Shown here one piece after another: positions 56,263 through 64,000 of a stretch of DNA of 64,000 nt. The stretch is taken from assembly GCF_002288385.1 (NCBI RefSeq), contig NZ_CP016783.1, positions 930,001 to 994,000 on the forward strand. The letters run 5' to 3'. The position numbers were made by a program, and so were the translations under genes. The number at the start of each line of letters is the position of its first letter. Position 1 is the first letter of the stretch. The DNA comes from Candidatus Planktophila lacus (GTDB lineage Bacteria; Actinomycetota; Actinomycetes; Nanopelagicales; Nanopelagicaceae). The notes beneath the pieces are model-generated. The model was not told the DNA's origin, did not search any database, and was given only the letters and a program-made list of their open reading frames with translations.

Positions 56263-57966
56263 TTATTTCTTCTTGTAACCAGTTGGGCAGACAGGTTTCA
56301 CGCCAGAGACTTTCTTGGATGTCTTGCCTTTCACGCAAGTTATAGTGATCTTCTTTGCGACCGCAGGCTTTGCAACCGGAGTAGCAACCGGCTTGTCTGC
56401 TTCTTGTGTCAACTTAACGCGAACTGTTGGAGCCGAGTAGGTAAATCCATTTGCTGATAGGTAGAGCCAGCCATTCTTTTCGTTGACTGTAGTTGTCGCT
56501 ACTTGAGCAGTTCCGTCTGAAGAAATGATACTGACCGTCGCAGATACAGGCGCCTTGGTAAAACCATAAATACAGCGGGCAGATTCTGAACTTATGACCA
56601 GGTTGTAATTACCGACATTTTCTTTACCCGCTTCATTGAAGTGCGGTGAGGTAACTCGGTAATCAAGAGACTGCGCCTCTTTGTTGAACGTTGGTGGAGA
56701 AGATACGTACATGCCAGCATTGGTAGTGACTATGCCTGTTAGATTCTTCGCATCACCCAGGCACTTGCGTATTTCTTCTCCCGCGCTGGCGACTTCAGAG
56801 CTGCTCAAGGTGTGAGCAATCCAGAGGGATTTATCGCCGATTGATTTATCCTTCGCCACATCTAGCCACCACAAATACTCTTTAAAAGTTTCGGCTGTGT
56901 ATTGATCAAAAGTTTGTAAGAGCTGTACGTTATCCCGAGTATTCCCGATGCCATCTTGATAGGTGAAGAATCCACCCCAATTGGTCATTGCATATAAGTA
57001 GTCATACAAGGCTTTGGGCATATCTGTGTTTTTGACCCAAGTGCTCAAAACTGGAACAGCAACTGGTCCTGCTTCAACAGTAAAGAGCTGACGGCCAGAG
57101 GGATCGGTCTCTATCTTGATAGTAGGGTCTAGCAAGCGGCCGTGCATAAAACTGGTGATCGGAATACTTGTACGAATCTCAAGGCGATATTTAACATTTT
57201 TTGGTAGCGGCCAACTCAAGGCGCACTCACCTTCGACTGATCCATTTGATTGGCAACCATAATTTGAACCATTCCACCAGGTTCGAGTCTTATCTACAAC
57301 AATATTGAACTTCTGCGCATTGGCTACTTTGCTCTTTGAAATAGCAAAGATTCCCATGTCAAACTGTTGAGGAGAAAGTGGTGGTTTACTTCCAAAAAAT
57401 ACATTTCCATTATGGAAATACCTTGGGAAGACCATGAACTGATCGCCACCTTGATGAGTTATCCCATCAAAAGTCCAAAGTGATGGAAGGCCACCATCTG
57501 GGATATTCAGGCCGGCATCGCCTTTAAACGCATATTCGTTTGATTCAGGATAATTCTGTGCATACTTTCCTGGGAATTCCTTCCCATCTTTTATTGCGGT
57601 AACCCCAACAACGCAATTTGTATCTGAAGTTGATTTGCATGCCCCAAGAATTGCGTCGTACCAAACATTGTCTGCATTGCTGCAATTTGGATCTGAGTAA
57701 GCAACACATGTCTTGGCATCTTTCTGTACCCAGTTACCATTCTTATTCTCAAAATAAAAACCGACCAGATTTGATTGCCGGGTAGTCAGCAGAAATGAAT
57801 CTTCTACCAGTACGCCTGTATAACCGCCGACGTTCTTAACTGTGGGACCTTGGTCATAAAATTGTTCAATTGGCTTGGTATCTGCGCTGGCGAGAATCGG
57901 AACCGATAGCCCCAAAATCAGAAGTGTTGAAAGTAGGCTCTTGATCAGCTTCTTGGACTTGCTCAT
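56263..57966 (-). CDS. Large secreted surface protein with C-terminal Cys-x15-Cys motif (paralog 3)
   Basis: A 567-residue exported protein of unknown function. The signal peptide is about 1-28 (VPILASADT). Four Cys at about 87-115 precede a long region without known motifs (SLWTFDGITHQGGDQFMVF, FGSKPPLSPQQFDMGIFAIS). The shared core domain covers about 415-520 (GIVTTNAGMYVSSPPTFNKE, RCIYGFTKAPVSATVSII). A short Val/Pro/Ala/Lys linker leads to the Cys-x15-Cys motif (C544, C560), ending CPTGYKKK at the C-terminus. Unlike paralogs 1 and 2 it has a proper ribosome site, GGGGGAG, 5 bases before the ATG. It is the first of the three in transcription order. Confidence 0.72.
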   Translation of the reverse strand: MSKSKKLIKSLLSTLLILGLSVPILASADTKPIEQFYDQGPTVKNVGGYTGVLVEDSFLLTTRQSNLVGFYFENKNGNWVQKDAKTCVAYSDPNCSNADNVWYDAILGACKSTSDTNCVVGVTAIKDGKEFPGKYAQNYPESNEYAFKGDAGLNIPDGGLPSLWTFDGITHQGGDQFMVFPRYFHNGNVFFGSKPPLSPQQFDMGIFAISKSKVANAQKFNIVVDKTRTWWNGSNYGCQSNGSVEGECALSWPLPKNVKYRLEIRTSIPITSFMHGRLLDPTIKIETDPSGRQLFTVEAGPVAVPVLSTWVKNTDMPKALYDYLYAMTNWGGFFTYQDGIGNTRDNVQLLQTFDQYTAETFKEYLWWLDVAKDKSIGDKSLWIAHTLSSSEVASAGEEIRKCLGDAKNLTGIVTTNAGMYVSSPPTFNKEAQSLDYRVTSPHFNEAGKENVGNYNLVISSESARCIYGFTKAPVSATVSIISSDGTAQVATTTVNEKNGWLYLSANGFTYSAPTVRVKLTQEADKPVATPVAKPAVAKKITITCVKGKTSKKVSGVKPVCPTGYKKK

Positions 57967-58082
57967 CTCGGCTCCCCCGCAGATTTAGAACATGGAACTA
58001 TCTGGAACTTCACCGCATCTGGAAGCCATTTTTATGCGCCAAAGAGGAAAAGTCATCGAAATTCTCTACCTATTTCGTGGAA

Positions 58083-59021
58083 TTATTGAAAGACCACGCC
58101 TGCTTTTATGAGTCTGGCGGTCATAGCCGCATAACCAGCGCTGAACTCTGGAGAATCAATCTCTGATTTCCAGCGGCCGCTCGTCGCCGCATCCGGCGTC
58201 ATTGATTGTGTGAAGAAATCCTGCATGGCGGTTTCATCCAAGAGCTTGAGGAAGTCAAGGAGTCTCTTGTACGTAGCTTCTCGTTTCTTGATTGCGAGAT
58301 CTTCTAAAGCGATCGTAATTTTCTTTTCTGGCTTAACTGCGGTCAAGGCTTCGTGGCCTGCCAGCAGTCGAGCTTCGATCCAATCCAAACCTTCTAGCGC
58401 AGTTGTTGGGCCCCACTTCTTGGTGAGAAGCGAGGCAATAACATCGCGAGGATCGCGAACCATATTTATAAAAAGCGCGTTGGGAAATAGTTCTTGAAGT
58501 TTATTAGCCTCTGGAATATTCATGGGAGTTGTCTCGACCCAATAAATCTCATCGCTGGCTTCAAATTGCTTGCTGATGAACGTGGCCATGAAGCGACGGG
58601 CAGCCCATTTGCGGTTGATCTTTAAATCGCGTTTAAGTCTCTTGAGTAAGTTTTCAAGATCTGTCTTTGCAATACCTGAGATTAGCCCGCGGCCATGCGG
58701 AGGGGGTGCATCAATATCCCACCACTTCTCCCAGATGAATTTATTGAACTCTGCAAGGATCTTAGAAAATCGTTCTTTCTCTTTTCGGTTACGTTTGCGG
58801 TAAGTGCGAAAGTTAAGGATTGAAACTTTTCCTGCGCTCTTTTCAATCTCATTGCTATATCCGAAGACCACATCGACAAGCCCCGATTTATTGGTAAGGA
58901 ACTTTATTTCAATGGGCGTGCTGGTTCTGATCTTGGAATGATTTCCAAGCAGATCTCCAACGACAGTCGTTCCGCTGCGGCCGGTTCCGCCCACAAATAC
59001 TGGGATGACCTTAGAACTCAT
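58083..59021 (-). CDS. Sulfotransferase (PAPS-dependent)
   Basis: A 312-residue enzyme that would transfer sulfate from PAPS to an acceptor such as a sugar, lipid or peptide. The 5'-phosphosulfate loop is GGTGRSGTT (11-19), and the 3'-phosphate loop is in FINMVRDPRDVIASL at about 180-200. There is no signal peptide. It lies directly downstream of cysD, the cysN-cysC fusion and a TauE/SafE permease, which would supply PAPS. TAGTCT stands 6 bases before the ATG, so it also has its own leaderless promoter. The acceptor is unknown. Confidence 0.88.
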   Translation of the reverse strand: MSSKVIPVFVGGTGRSGTTVVGDLLGNHSKIRTSTPIEIKFLTNKSGLVDVVFGYSNEIEKSAGKVSILNFRTYRKRNRKEKERFSKILAEFNKFIWEKWWDIDAPPPHGRGLISGIAKTDLENLLKRLKRDLKINRKWAARRFMATFISKQFEASDEIYWVETTPMNIPEANKLQELFPNALFINMVRDPRDVIASLLTKKWGPTTALEGLDWIEARLLAGHEALTAVKPEKKITIALEDLAIKKREATYKRLLDFLKLLDETAMQDFFTQSMTPDAATSGRWKSEIDSPEFSAGYAAMTARLIKAGVVFQ

Positions 59022-59027
59022 TGGGTA

Positions 59028-59033
59028 AGACTA
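59028..59033 (-). promoter_or_regulatory. -10 box for leaderless sulfotransferase gene
   Basis: TAGTCT, then TACCCA, then ATG on the minus strand, just after the stop of the TauE/SafE gene. Confidence 0.45.
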
Positions 59034-59786
59034 ACTTGCGATGATTCGATAGCCGTTGATTACGATGACAGCTACTCCGACGAGGATCCCGATCTGCTTA
59101 CGAGGTAACTTCACAACGATGCGAGCAGCGATTGGCGCCATTATGCAGCCACCGAGTGCAAGCCCGCCAACAGCGGCCCAGTTGATATCTAAGCGGTGCA
59201 GGTTCGCTAAGAAGCCAACGCTGGCAGAGACGGCAACGATAAATTCTGAGGCGCTCACTGTTCCGATAATTTTGCGAGGTTCTATCTGAGTAGTTGTCAT
59301 AAGGGTTGGCGTAACTATTGGACCCCATCCCCCACCACCAGATGCATCTACAAAACCACCGGTAAAGCCTAGATAAGTTAAAAACCTTGGGTTGGTAACT
59401 TCAAGTGAATTTGTATTCACCTGCGGTTGAAAGATATTTCGGTATAAAAGTAAGAAGCCGAGCAATAGAAGAAGTGTTGAGATAAAGACTTTTGCGCTAG
59501 AGAGATCTATAGAAGATAGAAAGGTTGCACCTAGCAATGCGCCAATGCCACCTGGGATTGCGAGTTTAAAGAGAATTTTCTTATCTATGTTTTCCGCATG
59601 CCAGTGTGATGCGCCAGATACTAAGGTTGTGCCGATTTCAGCGGCGTGAACTGCAGCGGATGCAACCGCAGCAGATGCTCCTAAGGTCAACAACAGAGTT
59701 GAGCTAGTTAAACCAAAACCCATGCCGAGAGTGCCATCAATTAACTGTGCGACCGATCCTGCCAAAGCAAAGAAAATCCAGTTCAT
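59031..59786 (-). CDS. TauE/SafE family permease (sulfite/sulfur-compound transporter)
   Basis: A 251-residue membrane protein with about eight helices. The repeated family motifs are visible: LIDGTLGMGFGLTSSTLLL in the first half and GGFVDASGGGGWGPIVTPTL in the second. Such proteins move sulfite, sulfate or organosulfonates. It overlaps cysN-cysC by 4 bases, so it is co-translated with PAPS synthesis. It is therefore most likely a sulfate importer for this pathway, or a sulfite exporter. Confidence 0.88.
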   Translation of the reverse strand: MNWIFFALAGSVAQLIDGTLGMGFGLTSSTLLLTLGASAAVASAAVHAAEIGTTLVSGASHWHAENIDKKILFKLAIPGGIGALLGATFLSSIDLSSAKVFISTLLLLLGFLLLYRNIFQPQVNTNSLEVTNPRFLTYLGFTGGFVDASGGGGWGPIVTPTLMTTTQIEPRKIIGTVSASEFIVAVSASVGFLANLHRLDINWAAVGGLALGGCIMAPIAARIVVKLPRKQIGILVGVAVIVINGYRIIAS

Positions 59787-61606
59787 AGAGCCACCTTAAG
59801 TATCGCGCTAACGCTGGCATCAAGATCTGCAGTGCCATCGATTGTAATCTCAGGTTTTGCTGGGCGCTCGTAATCTTGACCTACGCCAGTGAAGTTAGGG
59901 ATCTCTCCCTTGGCAGCCTTCTTATACAGACCCTTTGGATCGCGAGAGATACATACATCTACTGGTGTATCTACGAATACTTCAATGAAATCACCTTCTG
60001 CAAATATCGAACGTGCGCGCTGGCGATCAACTTCAAATGGGCTAACTAGCGCTGTAATAACAATTAACCCGGCATCGACCATTAGTTTGGCAACTTCAGA
60101 GACTCTACGAACATTCTCTGCACGATCTTCGGGGGTAAAGCCCAAATCAACATTGAGACCCATACGTAGATTGTCACCATCTAATACATAAGCATGTGCA
60201 CCTTGAGCATGAAGGCGTTTTTCAAGAAGGTTGGCGATCGTAGATTTTCCTGAACCCGATAGACCTGTTAACCAGATAACTTTTGCGCGCTGATTTTTAG
60301 CCGCTTCGCGAGCAGTTTTATCGACCTCGTAGGCCTGTGCGGTGATGTTTTCACCACGGCGTAATGAGTGGCGAATCATGCCGGCGCCAACTGTTTGGAA
60401 GTTGGTGCGATCTACCAGGATAAAGTTTCCGAATTCGCGAGATTGTTTATATGGATCTAGTGCGATCGGTTGGTTTGTTGCAATTTCAACCTCGCCAATT
60501 TCGTTCATGGCCAGGGTATTTACTGAGAGGTGCTCACCTGTATGAACGTCAATCTTGTGACGAATCTTGGTGATGATTACTGGAGTCTCGCTAGGGCCTG
60601 ATACGAGAAGATATGAACGGCTATGAATCAAGGCATCTTCATTTAGCCAGACTAGGTTTGCGTTAAAGCGATCAGATGGAGTTACAGCGCTTTGATTGGC
60701 GTAAACCAGATCACCGCGAGTTATATCTACCTCTGGCTCGAGTACCAGCGTCACCGCATCCGACTGAGCGGCAACTTTTTGGCTCTGCATGTCAGAAATT
60801 ATCTGCGCAATCGTTGCTACTTGATTGCTAGGAAAGATCTTTACCTGATCGCCTAATTTGAAGTCACCTAAGTGAACCGTCCCGGTAACACCTCTGAAAT
60901 CTTCGGCACGAGCGATAGATTGAACGCGCAGGCGAGCAGTTGCTTCTGCGGATTTGCCTGGTTGCCAACCTTGAATCGCCTCAAGCAAAGTCTCGCCTGA
61001 ATACCAAGGCGTTGAATTACTGCGATAAACCACGTTATCGCCAGCTAGCGCACTAAGCGGAATAAAGTGAACGTCGGCGATATCAAGGCGCTCTAGAGTC
61101 TTTTCAATCTCACTCTTTATCTCGCTATAGATACTCTCTTGAAACCCAACGGCATCTAATTTATTGATCGCAACTAATACTCGCTGGACTCCCATTAGAG
61201 AACAGATAGTTAGATGGCGCAAAGTTTGGGTACGCACTCCCTTTGTAGCATCGACTAAAACTATTGAGATCTCAGCGCGTGATGCGGCAACAGCCATATT
61301 GCGTGTGTATTGCTCGTGTCCTGGAGCATCAGAGATGATTAAACGTCGTCCATCAAGAAGTGACATCGAGCGATATGCCACATCAATTGTGATTCCTTGT
61401 TCGCGCTCTGCTTCAAGGCCATCTGTAAGCAAACTAAAGTCAATTTCACCCGCTGGAATAATCGACCCTGCACGACGTACTTTTCGCGTTGAATCAATCG
61501 TGTCATGAGGAACGCTATCGGTCTCAACCAATAGACGTCCGATCAAGGTGCTCTTTCCATCATCAACGCTTCCACAAGTTAAGAGACGAACAATTGGGGT
61601 CTGCAC
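59783..61606 (-). CDS. cysNC: Bifunctional sulfate adenylyltransferase subunit 1 / adenylylsulfate kinase (CysN-CysC fusion)
   Basis: The N-terminal part is the GTPase that drives ATP sulfurylase; the C-terminal part phosphorylates APS to PAPS. It is 607 aa. The CysN G1 loop is CGSVDDGKST (11-20), with DAPGHEQYT and INKLD following. The CysC P-loop GLSGSGKST is at about 446-454 and CysC ends the protein. The fusion matches mycobacterial CysNC and rhizobial NodQ. It overlaps cysD by 1 base and the TauE/SafE gene by 4. The product PAPS is the donor for the sulfotransferase downstream. Confidence 0.95.
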   Translation of the reverse strand: MQTPIVRLLTCGSVDDGKSTLIGRLLVETDSVPHDTIDSTRKVRRAGSIIPAGEIDFSLLTDGLEAEREQGITIDVAYRSMSLLDGRRLIISDAPGHEQYTRNMAVAASRAEISIVLVDATKGVRTQTLRHLTICSLMGVQRVLVAINKLDAVGFQESIYSEIKSEIEKTLERLDIADVHFIPLSALAGDNVVYRSNSTPWYSGETLLEAIQGWQPGKSAEATARLRVQSIARAEDFRGVTGTVHLGDFKLGDQVKIFPSNQVATIAQIISDMQSQKVAAQSDAVTLVLEPEVDITRGDLVYANQSAVTPSDRFNANLVWLNEDALIHSRSYLLVSGPSETPVIITKIRHKIDVHTGEHLSVNTLAMNEIGEVEIATNQPIALDPYKQSREFGNFILVDRTNFQTVGAGMIRHSLRRGENITAQAYEVDKTAREAAKNQRAKVIWLTGLSGSGKSTIANLLEKRLHAQGAHAYVLDGDNLRMGLNVDLGFTPEDRAENVRRVSEVAKLMVDAGLIVITALVSPFEVDRQRARSIFAEGDFIEVFVDTPVDVCISRDPKGLYKKAAKGEIPNFTGVGQDYERPAKPEITIDGTADLDASVSAILKVAL

Positions 61607-62487
61607 TAGAAGTACCCCTCTTTCTTCTTCTTCTCCATCGAATCTTCATTTGCGCCGTCAATTAAACGCGTTGCTCGTTCGCTCAGCTTCACCTTTAAAA
61701 CCTCGTCAACAACTTCAGAGATCGTTGTTGCAGTTGATTCAACGGCTGCGGTAAGCGGGTAGCAACCGAGAGTTCTAAAGCGAACCATCTTTGGCTCTGG
61801 AACTTCTCCAGGGTTAAGTGGGTAGCGATCATCATCGACCATAATTAATTGGTCACCGCGTTTAACCATGGGGCGATTTTTTGCAAAGTAAAGAGGATTT
61901 ACTTCAATTTTCTCTTGTTGGATATAGCGCCAGATATCGCCTTCGGTCCAATCTGAAAGTGGAAAGACGCGCATTGTCTGACCAGGCGCTAAACGAGTGT
62001 TGTAAGAACGCCAGAGTTCGGGGCGTTGATTACGTGGGTTCCAGCTATGGCCTTCATCGCGAACGCTAAAGATTCGTTCCTTTGCGCGAGATTTTTCTTC
62101 ATCACGGCGTGATCCCCCGATAGCGGCATCTACTTCATAGTGATCGAGCGCTTGCCGTAGTGCAACAGTCTTCATGATGCGCGTGTATTCAGAAATACCG
62201 GTAGTAAATGGATTTGCTCCGGAAGTTGCGCCCTCTTGGTTTGTGTGAACAATCAAATTCAATTTGTGATCGGCGACAATCTTGTCGCGGAAGGAGATCA
62301 TCTCTTTAAACTTCCATGTTGTATCGATATGTAACAACCGGAAAGGAACTGGGGCGGGATAGAAAGCTTTGATCGCTAAATGGAGAAGAACGGAAGAATC
62401 TTTTCCAATGGAATACATCATCACGGGATTTCGGAAGGATGCGGCGGTCTCGCGCAGAATCTCTATCGATTCAGCCTCAAGGGCCAT
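61606..62487 (-). CDS. cysD: Sulfate adenylyltransferase subunit 2
   Basis: CysD joins sulfate to AMP from ATP, forming APS, driven by CysN. I start it at the ATG at 62487 (293 aa), because AAGGA lies 6 bases before it; the frame is open eight codons further. The PP-loop is [14 protein letters not shown] (about 25-38), followed by [12 protein letters not shown] and [16 protein letters not shown]. It opens the operon cysD, cysNC, TauE/SafE permease, sulfotransferase. No PAPS or sulfite reductase gene is in the window. Confidence 0.95.
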   Translation of the reverse strand: MALEAESIEILRETAASFRNPVMMYSIGKDSSVLLHLAIKAFYPAPVPFRLLHIDTTWKFKEMISFRDKIVADHKLNLIVHTNQEGATSGANPFTTGISEYTRIMKTVALRQALDHYEVDAAIGGSRRDEEKSRAKERIFSVRDEGHSWNPRNQRPELWRSYNTRLAPGQTMRVFPLSDWTEGDIWRYIQQEKIEVNPLYFAKNRPMVKRGDQLIMVDDDRYPLNPGEVPEPKMVRFRTLGCYPLTAAVESTATTISEVVDEVLKVKLSERATRLIDGANEDSMEKKKKEGYF

Positions 62488-62540
62488 TAAAATTCCTTCA
62501 TTCACATGCACGCGCCTACGCTACTGGTTAATCCTGTGAT

Positions 62541-63380
62541 CTACCTGTATTTCTTCTGGCAGCGCGGGCAAAAATGCGATGATCTCGCACCAAATGTGAT
62601 CCGGCGAATAGGTGTTCCACAACGCGGGCATGGCTCATCGGTACACCCATAAGCCGCAAGGGCTTGTTCGAAGAATCCACTTTCGCCATTTACATTTATA
62701 TAGAGATCGTCAAACGATGTGCCACCTTGTTCGATTGCTTCACTCATAACCTCTGTTGCATAACTAATTATCGAAGCAAGCTTCTTCTTGGAAAGATCGG
62801 CTGTAGATACTTCTGGATGAACCTTGGCGCGCCAAAGAGTTTCATCGGCATAGATATTTCCAACACCGCTCATGATTTCTTGGTTTAGTAGCGCGGTTTT
62901 AATTCGGATCTTTCGCTTTGCAAACTTCTCAATCGTCTCTTGCAGATCAAATTGCGAATCAAAGGGATCGCGCGCAATGTGCTGGGCTGAACTTGGCACG
63001 CCATCAATTGTCTCTTCAACTGATACCCAGCCGAAGGTTCGCTGATCATTAAAAACTAGTTCGCGCTTGCGCATCTGCTTGGTCAGGTCAAACTGTGCGC
63101 GTACATGCTTTGCTCTGGGATGGCCTTGCTGATGAATTAAGAATTGCCCACTCATTCCCAAATGAGCAACTAATACCTGTGGGCGATCCAAAACAAACCA
63201 GAGAAACTTGCCACGTCGATTTAAATCGATGATCTTGGCGCCCTGAATAGATTTTAGCGGTGCGATTGATTCAGGTTTAAGCGCGCGTGGATGTAAATCA
63301 TGCGCCCCAACAATTTTGTAACCTTTAACCAGGCTGACTAAACCGCGGCGAACCGTTTCTACTTCTGGGAGTTCGGGCAC
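62541..63380 (-). CDS. mutM: Formamidopyrimidine-DNA glycosylase
   Basis: MutM removes 8-oxoguanine and other oxidised purines and nicks the site. It is 279 aa. The catalytic N-terminus PELPEVETVRRGL (P2, E3), the helix-two-turn-helix with GVGNIYADETLWRA and the C-terminal zinc finger (CPRCG, HFCPRCQ) are all present. The start is GTG with AAAGG 7 bases upstream. It lies just after ribH. Confidence 0.95.
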   Translation of the reverse strand: MPELPEVETVRRGLVSLVKGYKIVGAHDLHPRALKPESIAPLKSIQGAKIIDLNRRGKFLWFVLDRPQVLVAHLGMSGQFLIHQQGHPRAKHVRAQFDLTKQMRKRELVFNDQRTFGWVSVEETIDGVPSSAQHIARDPFDSQFDLQETIEKFAKRKIRIKTALLNQEIMSGVGNIYADETLWRAKVHPEVSTADLSKKKLASIISYATEVMSEAIEQGGTSFDDLYINVNGESGFFEQALAAYGCTDEPCPRCGTPIRRITFGARSSHFCPRCQKKYR

Positions 63381-63383
63381 AAC

Positions 63384-63842
63384 TTAACCTTTTTTTATCA
63401 CGCTAAGTGCGGCAAGTGCGCTGTCATAACCCTTATCTTCTTTGCTTCCAGGAAGGCCAGCGCGCGCAGTCGCTTGTTCTAGGTTGTCGCACATAAGTAC
63501 TCCAAAGCCAATTGGCTTAGATCTGCTTAGCGAAACATCCATTACGCCCTGAGTGAGGCCCTGACAGACATAATCAAAGTGCGGAGTTTCACCACGAAGA
63601 ACAAGACCGACAATGACAGCAACGTCAAAGCCTTCATCAAAGGCTAACTGTGCAGCAAGTGGAAGTTCAAAAGAGCCAGCAACTGTGCGAACTACAGGAT
63701 TAGCTATACCCGACTCTTTAAAACCACGAACTGCACCGGCAACTAGCGCATCACATATATCTGGATGCCAAGCAGCGGTGATGACAATTGCCTTGAGATG
63801 TGGCATTTGTGGAATCTTTACTTCGGGGGCATGTCCAGCCAT
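63384..63842 (-). CDS. ribH: 6,7-dimethyl-8-ribityllumazine synthase
   Basis: RibH condenses the ribityl pyrimidine with dihydroxybutanone phosphate, the step before riboflavin. It is 152 aa. Family marks include AAWHPDICDALVAGA, VRTVAGSFELPLAAQL and VIVGLVLRGETPHFDYVCQG, which carries the catalytic His. The start overlaps the stop of the preceding ribA/ribBA gene by one base (TAATG), so the two riboflavin genes are coupled. Confidence 0.96.
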   Translation of the reverse strand: MAGHAPEVKIPQMPHLKAIVITAAWHPDICDALVAGAVRGFKESGIANPVVRTVAGSFELPLAAQLAFDEGFDVAVIVGLVLRGETPHFDYVCQGLTQGVMDVSLSRSKPIGFGVLMCDNLEQATARAGLPGSKEDKGYDSALAALSVIKKG

Positions 63843-64000
63843 TAGAGCGCTCCTAACGCGTGGTTTAACTTATCTCGCTTGGTTTCTAGATACTTCTGGT
63901 TATGTTTGTTAGCAATTACTTCAAGTGGTGCGGTAGTTAGAGAAATTCCAGTTGCCTTTATCGCGGCAATCTTTTCAGGATTGTTGGTCAATAAAGTTAG
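63842..64000 (-). CDS. GTP cyclohydrolase II (ribA or ribBA), C-terminal end only
   Basis: The last 52 codons of a gene whose start lies beyond the window. The end reads LLTNNPEKIAAIKATGISL, the typical C-terminal segment of GTP cyclohydrolase II, the enzyme that opens the imidazole ring of GTP for riboflavin synthesis. It precedes ribH with a 1-base overlap. Whether the N-terminal half includes a RibB domain, as usual in Actinobacteria, cannot be seen here. Confidence 0.85.
   Translation of the reverse strand, partial: LTLLTNNPEKIAAIKATGISLTTAPLEVIANKHNQKYLETKRDKLNHALGAL

Noticed and set aside
48621-58082. Genomic island integrated at tRNA-Lys
   Set aside because: The region has an accessory character and borders a tRNA, but I found no integrase, no duplicated tRNA 3' end and no transposase.

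Overview
This 64 kb window reads as chromosome of a small-genome actinobacterium, most likely a freshwater member of Nanopelagicales (acI lineage; Candidatus Planktophila or Nanopelagicus type). That placement is an inference from gene content, not a database result. It rests on moderate GC, very short intergenic gaps (none above 300 bases), many 1-4 base gene overlaps, and the actinobacterial gene order tig-clpP1-clpP2-clpX-valS-folC-ndk-mreBCD-pbp2-rodA-rne-rplU-rpmA-obg-proBA. It also rests on many start codons placed 6-7 bases behind a TAnnnT -10 box, which indicates leaderless mRNAs. I see no insertion sequence, integrase, phage gene or CRISPR array.

Layout. 1-5095: branched-chain amino acid and serine synthesis on the minus strand (ilvD, then a leader-peptide attenuator, ilvB, ilvN, ilvC, start of serA). 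5172-6644: a DHA2-type drug exporter on the plus strand. 6690-33492: one long minus-strand housekeeping block. In transcription order it holds tig, a small secreted protein, clpP1, clpP2, an MFS permease, clpX, valS, folC, a DUF4233 membrane protein, ndk, the rod-shape cluster mreB-mreC-mreD-mrdA-rodA, rne, rplU, rpmA, obg, proB, proA and gatC-gatA-gatB. 33538-33785: tRNA-Pro and tRNA-Gly.

33792-48693: a mixed region. It has a collagen-like secreted protein, a Gly/Lys-rich secreted protein, rpiB, trmB, pepN, a 72-residue membrane protein, an HNH protein, a shortened MscS channel, a group II truncated globin, an MFS permease, a thioesterase and ettA. These are followed by tRNA-Arg joined directly to orn, tRNA-His, ppa, amtB-glnB, a secreted DUF1524 nuclease and tRNA-Lys.

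48841-57966: the accessory-looking part, dominated by cell-surface genes. A secreted HExxH metallopeptidase, a cysteine-desulfurase-like enzyme and an alpha/beta hydrolase precede three large tandem secreted paralogs. The paralogs and the metallopeptidase share a small Cys-x15-Cys domain that I do not recognise as a named family. This is the best candidate for an undescribed system.

58083-62487: an operon for activated sulfate (cysD, cysN-cysC fusion), followed by a TauE/SafE permease and a sulfotransferase. The arrangement is like rhizobial NodP-NodQ-NodH and suggests sulfation of a surface or secreted molecule rather than, or besides, cysteine synthesis. 62541-64000: mutM, ribH and the end of ribA/ribBA.
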